This document shows positions 1-13,136 of a DNA stretch of 64,000 nt, in pieces; position 1 is the first letter of the stretch; every line of letters begins with the position of its first letter. A program made the translations under genes and the position numbers. The notes below the pieces were generated by a model that was not told the origin of the DNA, did not search any database, and saw only the letters and a program-made list of their open reading frames with translations. The stretch comes from Aralia elata (lineage: Eukaryota > Streptophyta > Magnoliopsida > Apiales > Araliaceae): the NCBI GenBank assembly GCA_034770075.1, contig CM068383.1:6716248-6780247 (forward strand). The letters run 5' to 3'.

Positions 1-1095
1 GGATGGGGGCATCTTTATACAAAAAAATTCTTTCTTTTTCTCTTTAAACCTTTATTCCACTCACTAACGTTCTGTGGATAGTTTGGTTTATTTACATCAT
101 ATTTAGACATATTTATCTATAATATCTAATTTTTAAAAATGAAAAGTTAGTACTCCCTCCTTTATCAAAGAAGAGTCTCAGTTTTAAAATTTACAAATAA
201 TAATAATAATATATTTTTATTCTATATTTATCTCTAAATTAATTATTGAGTCTTGAGTTTATAGTGGTGATATGATACTGGTAGTGTGATGAGAAATTTA
301 AGAATATTATATTATTTTATATTACATCAAAAGAAACATGTCCTTTTTTATTTAAATAAAAATAAATGAGTAAATTTTGACGTACTAATAACTTACAAAC
401 ATATTCACAATTAGTAAAGAATAACTAGATATTTTATCAAACTAACTGGAGTTTATAAACTCCGATCCTTGTTCTTAATTAAATAAATTATAATTATCTC
501 TCTCATTTTTATTTCTTTTTCTTTCTTATCCCCTATTCTTTCTATCACATTAATTAGTAGTTATATAACGGAAGAGTGAGAACCAGAATTAATACCCCAC
601 TTAATTGGCTTTCCAATTTTGATTTGAGGGACCACCTGAGAGGGCTTTCTATCAAATTAGCTTAAAATGGAGCAAAAGAATAAAGGTGTTCTTCTTTACT
701 GATGAACACACATGTTAATGTGATGGGGGCCGGCATCTTTAATTATACCAACATTTTTCTTTCTTTTCTCTTTAAACCTTTACACCACTCCACTCCCCAA
801 TGTTCTGTGGATAGTTTGTTTTCTTGAATCAACTCTTATGAGCTTTATCTTATGCTAGTCATATTTATTTGTAATTTATAATATTAAAACTAAAAGTTAG
901 TATTCCCTCCTTTATTCAAAAATGAGTCCCACTTTTAAATTTTACAAATTTAAAGAATATATTTTATATTCCTAAATTAATTACTGAGGCTTGAGTTTAT
1001 TAATTATTAGTGATAATATGATGCTGAAATTATAATTAGAAATTTGAGAATATTGTGTCATTTTATATTATATAAAAAAATAATACATTTTTTAT
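1..1095. repeat. Direct local duplication, two copies about 720 bp apart
   Basis: Positions 1-360 and 722-1090 are diverged copies of one another. Both begin with a GATGGGGGC-type start, then a CTCTTTAAACCTTTA tract, then GTTCTGTGGATAGTTTG, and both continue into a CTCCCTCCTTTAT block that looks like one end of a Stowaway-type MITE. The left copy is cut by the window edge. The interval 361-721 is AT-rich and holds no gene I can support. Confidence 0.7.
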
Positions 1096-2356
1096 GATCT
1101 CCATTATTCTGAGTAGATTGGCACCAAGTCACTAACCGACTCTTCCTCCATTACTTAGACATCTTTGTAGTTGAAAGATCTTGTGTAGTCAATTATAGCC
1201 ACAATCCCCAAATACCTCCAAACTTTAATAGGTACATTGTATGGTCTCATATTCGTATCTAATTATATAATAATAGTACAAATCATACTTATAATTTTAT
1301 TGTTGTTTGAATATATGTTACACGAATTATTCACCTGTCCCTAAAATATTTGTATCTAACGCTTGATACTCAACAAAAATATTAGTGTTGGACATTTCAT
1401 TTTAAAGTATAAAATTGACAAAATTAAGAATACCTGTGTCGAACTCTTCGAGATATTGCCATCCAAGTTCGTGGAACATAGGTTCAAATACAATAAACAT
1501 AGAGCACACTATATACAAATCTGCAGATGGGTAGTAAGCTCTATACCTCTTTACTTTGCTCCCATGTTGCCATTGAGGTGTTGCACGAATGCTCTCTAGT
1601 GTAATTACTCCCACTGGATTGTTGATGCTCTTTTACAAGAGGAATGTGTAAGCCAATCAAACAAACAACAGAAGAAGAAAAATACAGTAACTATGATATT
1701 TGATATAATGAGTCACCATGGCTATTTACTAAGATCAAGTTTATCAAGCAATTAATTTTATATTCTAATATTAACCCGAGTAAATGAAAAGTGAAATAAA
1801 TACATTCTGTACAATGGCACAAAAGAAAATGATACGTATTGCAGCTTTACATGTCGACATTTTTTTATTACGAGTTACGTGAATAAATCTAATTAGTAAT
1901 ACTTTTAAAAAATATTTGATATATTGGGTCAATTTATAATGTTATTCAATTCTATAAATTAATATACGTCATAATCGTAATTCGATTGAAATCGTAATAT
2001 ATAACAAAAATCATGCCACAAATCAGTAATTGGAATGAAAAGTAAAGAATAGTCCAGATTCCTATAGCAATTAGGATTTATGTAGAGTCCATAAAGAATT
2101 TATATCCTATTTATAGAGATCATAATGTAGCAGTTACAATCCAATTAGAACTCGAAAAGTATTCCAAATACAGTTTTAAATATGTATCTTAGCACATGGT
2201 ACTAGATACCTTCCTCTTAATTCTCTTCTAAATGGGATTCTAAAACTTATAACAATCGACTTATATATAATGGCACTATTTGGGTAAATATATTTCTAAC
2301 AGTATGTCTGCAAGAGAAGTGGGGTGGTACAAATTTTAAAAGAAGAAGTATACATA
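1096..2356. other. AT-rich intergenic DNA without a supported gene
   Basis: No coding pattern is recognisable here. A short open frame on the minus strand near 1402-1614 is followed by a GT that could act as a splice donor, but no second exon or family resemblance was found, so it is not called as a gene. Confidence 0.5.
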
Positions 2357-3072
2357 CAGTAGAATTTATACAAATTAATACTTGATAAATTAATAATTTT
2401 TTTAAAATAATATTTTTTTCTCAGTCCTGAATAAATTAATAATTTCGATAAAATAATAAAATAATAATTTTTAAAAAGACCCTTATATAAATATATGGTC
2501 CCATCAAAATTATAAATTAATAATTCTTTTAAATTACAAATATATCTAGGGTAATCTTGTAAAATATGATTCTATTCTCGTTTGTTTTGTCTTGAAATTC
2601 AAATCTAATTGAATTTCATCCTTAATTTTTCTCATTGCATCCAAAAGTTTAGGTGTTGCGTTCTCGAATTGTAATAAAAACTTTATCATCATACATGGAA
2701 TGTATTAAATTCTTGTACAATGAACATATATATACAAATTAATTAAACTTAATGTGAATATAATTTTTTTGAAATAAAATGTGAATGTAATTTGAAAAGT
2801 GGATACAATGAACATTATTTAAGAAATAATTAATATCACTTACAATGAATTCTATTATTACATTAATTTAATAAGTATGATACATTGCATCAAAAAAGTA
2901 TGATATTAAACATTAATAAAATGCAATAATTTTAATGTAATTAAATTTATATTCACCCAATAGAAAAACACTCTTTAAATTAATAAATTATTAATTTATC
3001 GATTAAACAATAACTCTCTAAATTAATGAAAAAATTCAGTCCTAACAGTATTAATTTATAGAGTAACTACTG
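2357..3072. mobile_element. Emigrant/Lemi-type (pogo-like Tc1/mariner) non-autonomous element
   Basis: The element is flanked by TA on both sides (2355-2356 and 3073-3074). The left end starts CAGTAGAATTTATACAAATT. The inverse complement of the right end starts CAGTAGTTACTCTATAAATT. Both then run into AATTAATA-rich sequence, the pattern known for plant Emigrant-type MITEs. The interior is AT-rich and non-coding. At 716 bp it is longer than a minimal MITE, so it may be a deletion derivative of a larger pogo-like element. Confidence 0.7.
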
Positions 3073-3074
3073 TA

Positions 3075-4379
3075 TATAGAGGCTACAAATCTCTTTATTT
3101 TTTTGACAATGTCTTGGGGCAACCTACCATTACTAGAAGAACTACTGACCCTCATCTTCCAACACCTCATAGAATTGCCTGATTTCACCTGTTGGGAGAG
3201 AATCGAGGAGCTCGAGCATCACGTGCGCGTACACAAGGCACTTACACACATGTTTGGAACCCAACTTGACCTAAAAACTTAAGTCATTAGGTCTTGGGTC
3301 CATTTATGTATATTAATCCTTCACTTTTTATTATTTATTCGATATGAGACTCCAACTCACTTGTGATATCCTAACAATCCCCTCCCCCCTCACAAGTGAG
3401 TTCATCACATCAAGAGCTCACCCTCACTTGAACGCTTTTCTTCAATCACTGCACACCAATTCTTAGCTAACTATTCTAGGTCTTTTTTCTCCATCGAGTT
3501 AACTTCCATCAAAAATTGAACATTTTCTCTTTAATCACCGCGGATTACCAATTCTCGGCTAACCACTCTCAGAACCAATTCTCGACTAAACCCATCGAGA
3601 ATTTAACATCACCATTGAGAGAATCTTAAGGGAATTACCTAACCATTCATCGAGAATTCACCACTATCGCATATCTTTTGAAAAGGATGTTCGAAATTAA
3701 TTTTCAAATCACCATCACGTGTCTTTGAAGAGGTTTATCAAGCCGAGATCAATCTTCTATATCTCTGATACTAGTTGTTCAATTCTACTACAAGTGATAT
3801 CAGAGCCCATAGTTCGATGGGCCCAAGTATCAGGTTGACACTCCAGGGTAAAACATTCGCAGGTCGTGTGTTACCCAGTCCTCGCGGTGGAGCAAATAGA
3901 GTTGAGTCGGGTGGAGCACGAGGGGAGATCACTCACATGTTTGTCACTACGCAATAAAGTATGATTTGAGTCGAATGGAGCGAGGCTCAAGATGGCTCTA
4001 GGAAAGCTGCTCAGAGTAAATGGTTCACAAGGAGCAAGGTTGTACTCCCACATTTATCTCTGGCATGATGGAGTAATATTAGAGTCGAACAGAACTCTTG
4101 AAGGGACTCAAAGAAGGTATGCTCAATGGTGACTACTCTAGTGTGATACTTGTGATGTGCATATATTCAATTAAAAGGTAGAGATTGTTGGGATATTTCA
4201 CATGAATTACACATCAGATAAATTCAAGAGTGTAGATGGGTTAATAAGTATGGTGGAGTCTCAACCTAATAGGTTAACCTTTTATGTAAAGAGGTAATCC
4301 AATATGCTTATTGGACTAGTCTACACAGGTGTGTGTTATGTTGATGATGATTGATGTGTGATGGATAGTTCAATTCCGC
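3075..4379. other. Eroded LTR-retroelement-like sequence with a primer-binding-site-like motif
   Basis: At 3795-3806 lies TGATATCAGAGC, one base from the usual initiator-Met tRNA primer-binding site TGGTATCAGAGC. About 390 bp downstream, near 4187, a purine-rich stretch is followed by TTGTTGGGATATTTCACATG, resembling the start of a copia-type LTR. The space between is too short for gag-pol, so this could be a TRIM-like or deleted element. I could not align two convincing LTRs, so the boundaries are only those of the interval. No gene is visible. Confidence 0.35.
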
Positions 4380-7218
4380 TACATCATCAATGTCGGAAGG
4401 AGTCCCTTGCTAATGTTTAGGAGTAAAGAACACAAAACATACTACTTTTCGGTACTACTTTTTTACATGGTAAAAATAGTGGAGGCATGACTAAAATTGC
4501 CTTACCCAATGATGTTTTCATTAGGAATTGTATGATGGCTTATTCTTCTTATCAAGGATGGTTGTTTTATATAACAGGTTCGTAACAAAACAACCATACC
4601 TTGATGAGCACACTTGTAATGTCTAGCTCAATACCTATAATACAGAAGTGCGTCTCCATTGTGTCCATATCTATAACCCCATGTCAAGGGTGCTTGTCCA
4701 ACTTCTAATGCTACCTTTTTTGTCTCCGGACTTTTCATTACCAGATCAAACTCATCACATCAAGCAGCCCTGCAAACCCTAATTGCATCATCTTTATCAT
4801 GCGAAAAAGATCATATTACAACAAATCTCCTGTCCTCACCTTCTTTAAACTAGGAGAGACTAAGCAGAATGTTTTGAGAAAACTTAATCTTCATACTCGT
4901 TTGAGGACATGATTTTCTACCGTGGTCAATTTTGCACCATTGATAAAGAAGGTGTGCTTTTTGTATACGATAACATTACCAACAAAAATAACAGTAGCAT
5001 TAACATGTGGCTATGATGGCTATGACAATGGTATTGCATGAAGAATGAGAAGGTTGTCGAAATAATAGCTACAAGTACTACCTCATTAAACCGCCACTTC
5101 CGCTTAGTGAAATCAAAGACGGGAGAACTATTGATGGTCGAGAGAGAATTAGAGTTATAAACTAGAAGAAACATGTCTTTTCGCATTTTCAAGTTGAATT
5201 GGAGTAGAAAAGAGTGGGAAGAGGTGGTAAGTGGTTTTGAAAGTGATCATCATCAAGCCCTCTCACTACATTAAAAGAGGTCATAGTCGACGGAGCTATT
5301 GTCGACGGCCTAAATGCCGTCAGGAATGACCTCAATGGCGACGACAGTCGTGAATGATTGTCATCGCCAATGAGTCCCTCATCCCCGCCCGCATTCCTTT
5401 TTTCTCTTCGCGTGCAATAAAGTTCAAGGTTGACGAGATTATGTCATTGGCGATGGGCATTGCCGTTGAGATTGACCTCATTCTCGATGGGCATAATCTC
5501 GACGTCACTGTCGTCGAGAATGAGTCTTTATATAACTTTCAGTTTAATTTTTCCTTTTCTGTTTTTTTTTCTTTCCCGCATGCGTTTTACTTTCCTTCTT
5601 CCTCGTCGTCGTTGTGGGCTTGTCTTCCCCGTCGTCGTCCCTCTCTTCCACCGTCAGAATCAACTCCTATTTGTCTCTCTCAAGCTAGGTATGTTTAATT
5701 TTCCCAATTATAATTTCCCCCCAATTTTGCCCTAATTCTATCTTCTGCTAATTTTCTCCTACTAGTTTAATTAGTTAAGTTAAGTATGGGTTTGTAATTT
5801 CCCCCCAATTTTGGCAGTAATGGATTTGTAATTTTTCATTTATATTGATTTTCTCCTACTAGTTTAGCTAAGCTGATACTTGCTTACTTGTTCTCTGACA
5901 ACCTTTGATTAGATAATACATTAGGAATCCTCTAAAAGTATTTAGCATCATAAACTTTATGTTTGTATACTTTGTTGATTCACTGCTCTCTTTTTTTCCC
6001 TTTAGAAAATGATAAATTTATTTTATGAAGGAAAGGAAGAGGACTTTTCTGCATATTGTTTAAGCAAAATCAGAGAATAGTAAGAAGAGACGAGATAGAA
6101 AATCTAATTCTGCATTGCTTCTAGTCTTTGTGTAGGGGTACGTAGTCCCCTTATCATTTTTATGGGATATTATATGTTTCTAGTCGACTAGTCTTTGCGT
6201 TTCTTTATAGAATATGGTGATTTTGAATTACTATTAATATATAGTCTTGGTATGCTTTGTTTCTTCTCTCAGTTATTGCTTGGTTGGTTGAAATACTCTT
6301 TCTTTTACCTATCCTTTTTTTGTGGGAAGAAAAAGGGGATCGGGGGGCTATTGTTTGATCCTCTGTTACTTGATGTTGAGGACTTCTTATGTTTTGAGTG
6401 TCTCAAATGTTTATTTACACTCTGTTTCCATTATTGAATTTCACATGTACTTAAGGTACTTGGTTAAAGTTAACATCTACTCAATTTCATGTTTAATCCT
6501 TTATATTCCCCACCATGCTTACTTCTGAGTTTTCTTTTGTTTTCTACCCATTTTAAAACTCACACCGTGTAATGAGGAATAGGTCTATCATTTGAGTTCC
6601 TTTCTCCTGTCATTTCCTAGAGTTTTGTAGAAGTTATATGTTCATGTTTACTAACAATATTTTTTTTTGTTAGTTTTCAAGGTGTAGTTGCCTTCATGTT
6701 GTAGGTAGTCTAGTCTGCCCATGATTCCATTCTTAGCTTTTATCTTCCTTTATTAGATATGCTTCTTGTAAATGATCATTCAACATATGTTACATTATGG
6801 TATGTTTAAATCAACCCTCAGTGGGCATGTGAATGTGTGGATCAAGGATTTTTTTGCTCATCTATTTGGATTATGGAATGCATTTAATCAACTTAATTAA
6901 TATACATACATGCATGCGGAGAGCATATATGCATGTTGCTCCGTAATGGTTCACTTTGTTATATGTTGTCCTCTACTGCTTCTGGCATTTACTAACCTTC
7001 TTTTGTAACTTCTGTTCAGTTTGTCTACTGTATTTGTTGTAACAGTTCAGCTTAAAAAGCTCAACCAGTTAGTCCATGTTCAATTAAAGCAAACTTATAT
7101 ATATAGTGCATATTCTAGCGTGTAACATTTTCTTTTTCACAGAATCTTGTGTGGCTTCACCTTGATTATTCATCCGTCTTCATACGGACTCGAATTAAGC
7201 TTGAATTGTAAGCAAAAG

Positions 7219-7266
<48 letters not shown>
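7219..7266. repeat. (AT)n microsatellite
   Basis: An uninterrupted AT dinucleotide run of about 48 bases inside the CACTA element. Confidence 0.95.
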
Positions 7267-7268
<2 letters not shown>

Positions 7269-8194
7269 ATTGAGCTATAGATAGTTTATTTTGATGATCC
7301 TTTGTTTGCTAACAAATAGTAGAAAAATCCATATGAAATCTACAAATTTTGAGTTAGGTAAATATTACCAAGCCAGGTGTTTCAGTCAGCTTTGTGTTGA
7401 CCTCGATAATCTCTCCTGAGATTGGGGAATTAATATCACTGCTGGCTTTAACACTTTTCACATTTCCAAACCATGTGCCTTGTGTAATTGAGGCACCAGG
7501 TTTTGGCAACTCTACAAACAACATTTCTCCCAGATGGTCCTATATATATATATAGTTTTATGATGTTCAAATATTTCAAATGGTATTATTAAAGTAGAAA
7601 GGATGTTCATACAATTCTTTTTGCTAGATTAGATGTCTTCTACTTCTAGTCACTTCATTTTACATGAGTATTCCTTTTCAATATGCCATTTTTTATTAAA
7701 TTTTATGTATGTGTTGTTGTTTATATAAATAATCTTTGTGCCATTTTGTTTGTTCTAGAAAAAAAGTCCAATTTCATATGTGCATATTTTCATATAGTGT
7801 AGGAAGCTTAGAAACCCATTTGAGATTCACTTAGAAACCCATCTCGAATAGTCCCCGTTTTGGGACTGTTCTTGTATGTTTTGATCTCACTTAGGTCGGT
7901 GTTAACGACTTGAGCACGTCTTTATGTTTTGAGAATTTTCGGTTAGTATATATCTCTTGATGTTCTTCGAGTGCATATTTAGACTACGATGTGTTAGTAT
8001 ATTTCATGTACTTAAAAACCATAGGGAGGTGTTGTCAAAATTTCTTGAAAACTTAAAAATGTGTTCAAGTTGTTGGCATCAATGGGGCGACACATCCGGG
8101 AATGGGATAGAAGCTTGACCCGTTAGAGTGGGAGCTGGAGTTGGGAAACTCATATGCATGCATATACCCTCTGACTTGATTGTATTTTGATTTG

Positions 8195-8195
<1 letters not shown>

Positions 8196-8247
<52 letters not shown>
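8196..8247. repeat. (AT)n microsatellite
   Basis: About 52 bases of AT directly upstream of the CACTA transposase fragment. The Tyr-Ile-rich reading frames across it are artefacts of the repeat. Confidence 0.95.
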
Positions 8248-8248
<1 letters not shown>

Positions 8249-8285
8249 CAGCCCATTGTTCAAGATATCTATTGATCGAAGTTAG

Positions 8286-9170
8286 ATGGAACGTAGGGTA
8301 GCTACTGATAAGAGTGGGCATAGCTCTGAGTACCATAGTTGGGTTGAAGAGTTTTTCAATTTTACATTTGAGCAAGTCAGTGGCGATGAGATCAGATGTC
8401 CTTGTAAGAGATGTATGAATGAAGTGTGGAAGGAAAGAAGTGATGTCATGTGCGACCTATTAGCGTATGGGTTCAAGCAGGGCTATAGTACATTGATCTA
8501 TCATGGAAAAACCTGGTTAGATGAACATGAATCTGAACTGGACAAAATAGATAACAAAACCTATGGTTGTACTAACACGATAGTCGAAGCTACTGGTTCA
8601 TTCTTCTAGTGGAATACAAACAGGGATGACGGTAACATTGAGCAAGAGCCAAATGACGGGGCTAAGGGTTTCTGTCAATTATTACATGAATCAGCAATGT
8701 CACTGCATGACAGACACGAAAAGCACACCGTCTTATCCGCAGTGACTAAATTTTTACACATTACAACTTACAGGACTCGATTTGAAGTTTCAGTGGCCGA
8801 GTTATCCGCTCGTTTGCTTAACTTGTATAAAGAACACTTAGAAAAATTTAGAAAAAGTAGACTGAAACGGGCCTCAAGCGTCAAAACGATGCAAAACCAT
8901 AGGTGAAGCACCTTTTAGATATTTGGAACATGTTAGAACTTATGAAACTTGGTTCGGTGTTCCGGTGGTCGAATTATCCACTCATTTGCCTAACTTGTAT
9001 GAAGAACACTTAGAAAAATTTAGGAAAATAATGCCAAAACAGGCCCTGGGCGTTGAAACGACGTGAAACTATAGGCGAAACACCTCTTAGATATTTGGAA
9101 CACGTTACAACTTGCGAGACTCGATTCGGAGTTCCGGTAGCCGAGTTGTTGAGTTGTACGTACAGTGATT
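8286..9170 (+). pseudogene. CACTA TNP2-type transposase, N-terminal fragment
   Basis: The reading frame starting at 8286 matches the plant transposase-associated domain: a WVEEFFNF core, the zinc-ligand-like IRCPCKRC, and WKERSDVMCDLLAYGF. A stop follows at about 8607. The frame resumes as FCQLLHESAMSLHDRHEKH and LSAVTKFLHI, the linker that precedes the TNP2 catalytic domain in intact CACTA proteins. After that the sequence dissolves into a 172-bp tandem repeat with many stops, and the catalytic domain is absent. The copy is not functional. Confidence 0.75.
8745..9165 (+). repeat. 172-bp tandem repeat, about 2.5 copies, in the CACTA coding remnant
   Basis: The anchor motif GARTTATCCRCTC recurs near 8799 and 8971, and a diverged copy follows near 9143, a constant spacing of 172 bp. 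The shared text includes AACTTGTATRAAGAACACTTAG and ATATTTGGAACAYGTTA. Copies differ by scattered substitutions. The period is not a multiple of three, so each unit shifts the reading frame, and only the first copy reads open. Confidence 0.8.
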
Positions 9171-9798
9171 ACATTTTGTATCTAGTTATATCTTATAGTT
9201 TATGTAATTATGTTGTGTATATATTTGATGGTTAATTATATATATTTGATAGATATTGGTATGCGTTAGTGAATAATTATTTGTTATTTTTAGTTCACAA
9301 CAGGTACAATTATGTATCATGTAAAACGGTCATAGTCATTGTCGATGGCCTATCCGTCACCAATGACTCGCTCAATTTAAAAAAGTAAAACCTATTACTG
9401 ATCGGGACAGAAGTCATTGGCGACAAACAGTCTGTCAAGAATGACCTGTTTATTAATAAAATAAATCAGTAATTAGCGACGGACGGTCCCGTCACCAATA
9501 AGGCATTGGCGACGGACGTAGCGAGGATAGTCTGTCGCCAATGACATTAATACCGATGGCAGTCAACGGAAGAACGGGGCGACAACACATGCGGCGACGG
9601 GATTGCCGACGGACATGCTCGTCGCCAATGACCTCATTGCCGACGGCACATGGGTCATTGGCGATGGGTATGTCCGTCAGCAATGACCACTTTTTTTGTA
9701 GTGTCTTCTTGGCATGGAACGACTCAATGTTTATTTTAATTGAAGAAAAAGAGCTGAAACCTAATTACATCCACTTTTTTAATAAGTCTTGGAGAGCT

Positions 9799-12700
9799 TG
9801 TGACACCCCCAAATTCAGGTATCAATACCTCGAATCTGGTACTCACGATAAAGTATATCCAAACACCTCTAAACAACACAAATAAGCTAATACAGAATAA
9901 ATAAACATATGTTGTTTATTACAAAAGGTTTACTATGATCCCAAAGTCTGTAACCTTAAATAAATACATCGCAGAATACAATAATAATATAAAACGATTC
10001 CACGAATTACATAACGGGATAGTACATATAACTATTCCTTAAGCTTTTCTTTGCCTTTGTCCGCTTTGGAACTCTCCGGCTTAACTGCAATAGGTTCATA
10101 ATATAGCAAGGGTGAGCAACTACTTTGCTCAACAAGTTTAAAATGAATAAATAAGATATATCATGAATGAATGAGAATAATAATCGCATAGTTCAACAAT
10201 TTAAGAACATTGAAGAAATAGCTGACAATATAATCAAAGTTCAAATAAAATAATGAATATTGATTATTTACTGCTAAGTGGTCCAATAGACCATGAACTT
10301 TTTGGCCAAAGGATCGGTCATTCAACTGACCCTTTTAAACGCATGGCCCATCTGTAGTACTTGAGGGGATCAGCCTCTCGTACCCTATGTATATGCATAA
10401 CATTTAGCTCTGACTGCATCGAATAACCGACACATTAAAATCCCCTAATAAGGGTTGCTCTCTCAGTCCAAGAATCCATACCAACAATCAGTTTAGATAG
10501 TTTTTAAAATAATAACCTGTACATGTCTAGTCGAAACAAATGGCGTAGACTATTTCCTTAAACAGTTCATGAATGAAGAACTTAAACGTTTCTCAGTTCA
10601 ACGACAGATCATGAATTCAAATGCACAAGGTGCGAATATCAATAATTATCTTTGATGTGGAGTAATTGACAATAATTAGTCCACTAATATGGTTTGAAAG
10701 TAATAACTCCATTTGAGTCATGAAACTTGCAACAATATACAACATTTATCTTGCTCAAATAAAAATAGTTGAGTAAGGAACTTGCACTAATATAGAATGA
10801 TTGCTCAATCAATAAATAACTCGCACAATAAATAAAAGTTGTACGGTTGAGGAAATTGGCTCAATAAATAAATTGAGTAAGGTAAGTGAGCTTTCCCAAC
10901 ACAAGGGTTAGAGAAGGAACTTGCCTGATGCATCTGCTATAATATTACAATACACGCTCCTTAATATCCTACATAATTAAGTACATATTCACATAATAAT
11001 TAGTCACATACTGGATACCAAATTATAGTTTATACAACTCTGTAAGGTTTCATTAAAATTGTCATAATGATTAGTCACATAAGGACTGGGTTCAAAACAG
11101 ACATAACATCATTAAAACACATTGATTGCCACTACGACTACCAGGTTATTCAATTTACGCCTTAAGACAACACCACTTTGGTTGACACTTAATATACAAT
11201 TAAGCAATTAAGGCTTAAAAAGATATAAATAACTAACTTGTCTAATCATTTTGTACAAAAATATAAGTTTTGGACCCGCTCAAAAAATTTACTAGGTCTG
11301 ACCTGAGCCTGACACGGCACTAGCACTGCGACGCCAGATTTATTACTAGAAACCGCGCTGCGGCGTCAGTCTGGCCTGGTCCTGACCCGGTGCTCGCACT
11401 GCGGCTCCAAGCTCCTTACTAAACCCACGTTGCGGCGCCGCTCTCGCGTCCCGTCTCTGCCATGTGGCATCGCTGCGGCGCCAAACTCAATACTTGGAAG
11501 TGGGGCTACGGTGCCAGTCCCGTTCTTTTCCTATTTTGCCCTTCGCGGTGGCGGCATCTGTAAGTCTTATGAATGGCGCTGCGACACCATTCATCAGTTG
11601 CCGGATTCTAGGTTTAATCCCAGTTCGCGATCCCAACCTCCGGTCATTCCAACCTTCATATCTCCTCCTATGCACATGCAAATTGGTCCATTTTGGACTC
11701 TATGGACTCCTAATTCATGGGGCTACAACATATTAAAAATGCAGAGCTACCCATTAAAATTAACATGGCCAAATCTTAAGCCAAAGTACAAAGTTATGCT
11801 CTGTTTTTTGAGTCTTGACAAGTTTTACAAAAATCATTACTACGAACTCGTTTTAATTCCTTTTTACTCCATTCCAACTGGGTTAGTTTCGTAACCCATG
11901 GAACTACCATACTATAACAACAAACAAAATTAACAAACACGAAATCATGACTTTACAATCCTCTAAAAGTCCAAATAGTCCAAGTTTATGTCTAAAATCT
12001 ATTGTTCTTCCTCCATTAAGCAAAGGTACATATTTGTTCCATTTTTGTTCCACTTTGATATTATTAATGTCTTACATAACCTCTTAACAACATTTACAAA
12101 TAATCATAACAAACAAAAACATCAAGAATCGCCTTAAATCCGACCCACAAGCTTAAGAGCTTAAAACTAAGAAAAACTTGAAAAACTTAACAACAATTCG
12201 AATGGAATGGGTTTTGGTTGGCGTTTTACCTCTGTAAATCCTTCTTGATGCTAAGGAGGCTAGGCTTGGTTTCAAGAGTTTTTCCTTGCTTCTCTTCTTC
12301 CCCCACTCGCACCTTCTTTCTTCTTCTTCTCCGGCAACTCTCTTCTTCCTCCTCCTTCCTTCCGATGGCCTACAACTCTCAGCTCTTTCTTTCTCTCTCT
12401 CTCTCTCTCTAGCAGCTGAACCAGACAAGGAATGGAAGAGGAGGTATGGAGGCCTGCAAATGGGGCTTCGGGAGGGATGAAATGGTTGGAGCACTTGGTT
12501 GCTCAATACATTTGTCCAACAAATGCAAGGCTTGCCGAGAACTCCCTCAACTCTCTCATTTGATTGGTCTAAAATGGTTGGTTGGTTCTCTCTTGGAGTA
12601 ACATGCAAAAATAAATACACAAATACACCAAATATATATCCAAAAACTCTCACTTTTGTACCCAATTTACTCAATAACTCTACTCATAATTAAAATGGGT

Positions 12701-13136
12701 ATTACCATAAATATTGGGATGGGTAAAAATAATTATTATGAGATTTGTCCAAATATTCGGAACACTCATATAATACACTTCGGATATAAATTAAATCACT
12801 AACGAGCTCAAATAAATATTCTAGCGCTTGAAAAAATTATCTCATCACATACACGCTCCAACGAAATTTTTAGAAATCGAAAAAGACAAAAAATATTATG
12901 ACGTGAATAGTGCTTCGGGAAACGTGCCCCGTGAATAGTGATTTAGCGACGCTACGCGAAATCAATTATTCACTTAAACAAAACTATAACACGTAAAATT
13001 TCATGCATTCACTTAACCCAGGTTGTCGCACAACCTTTAAACACGTAACACAAAATAATGTTACTAAAATATAATATATTCATTAATATTCAAAAATTCG
13101 AATTACTAGGTAAATCCAGAATTCCCGATCGTTACA
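9799..13136 (-). mobile_element. Large solo LTR (probably Ty3/gypsy), 3.3 kb, inserted in the DUF295 pseudogene
   Basis: On the minus strand the block starts TGTAACGATCGGGAATTCTG and ends TTTGGGGGTGTCACA, with TG...CA termini and imperfect inverted ends. The flanks are GAGCT (9794-9798) and GAACT (13137-13141), a 5-bp target duplication with one mismatch. No gag, pol, primer site or second LTR is present. The end resembles that of the solo LTR at 15438-18264, which suggests the same family. A GC-rich subrepeat zone at about 11290-11560 repeats GCTGCGGCGCC-like words. Open frames at 11430-11894 (+) and 12153-12674 (-) lie within the LTR and match nothing I recognise. Confidence 0.65.

Larger units (their letters stand above)
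5264..9703 (+). mobile_element. CACTA (En/Spm) DNA transposon, 4.4 kb, degenerate
   Basis: The left end starts CACTACATTAAAAG and the right end finishes TTTTTTTGTAGTG, the CACTA inverted terminus. The flanks carry a 3-bp duplication TCT (5261-5263 and 9704-9706). Both ends are filled with short direct and inverted subterminal repeats of a GTCATTGGCGACGG type, most dense at 5275-5530 and 9330-9690, as usual for CACTA elements. The interior keeps only part of a TNP2-type transposase gene (about 8286-9170) plus two long AT microsatellites. The coding part is broken, so the copy is non-autonomous. Confidence 0.9.

Noticed and set aside
1402..1614. Minus-strand frame with a possible splice donor (ELGWQYLEEFDT)
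   Set aside because: No family resemblance, no partner exon, no credible start; not enough to call a gene.
11430..11894. 154-codon plus-strand open frame
   Set aside because: It lies in the GC-rich subrepeats of the solo LTR; the open frame is a composition effect.
12153..12674. 173-codon minus-strand open frame with Arg/Glu-rich low complexity
   Set aside because: It lies inside the large solo LTR, crosses a CT microsatellite, and shows no domain.
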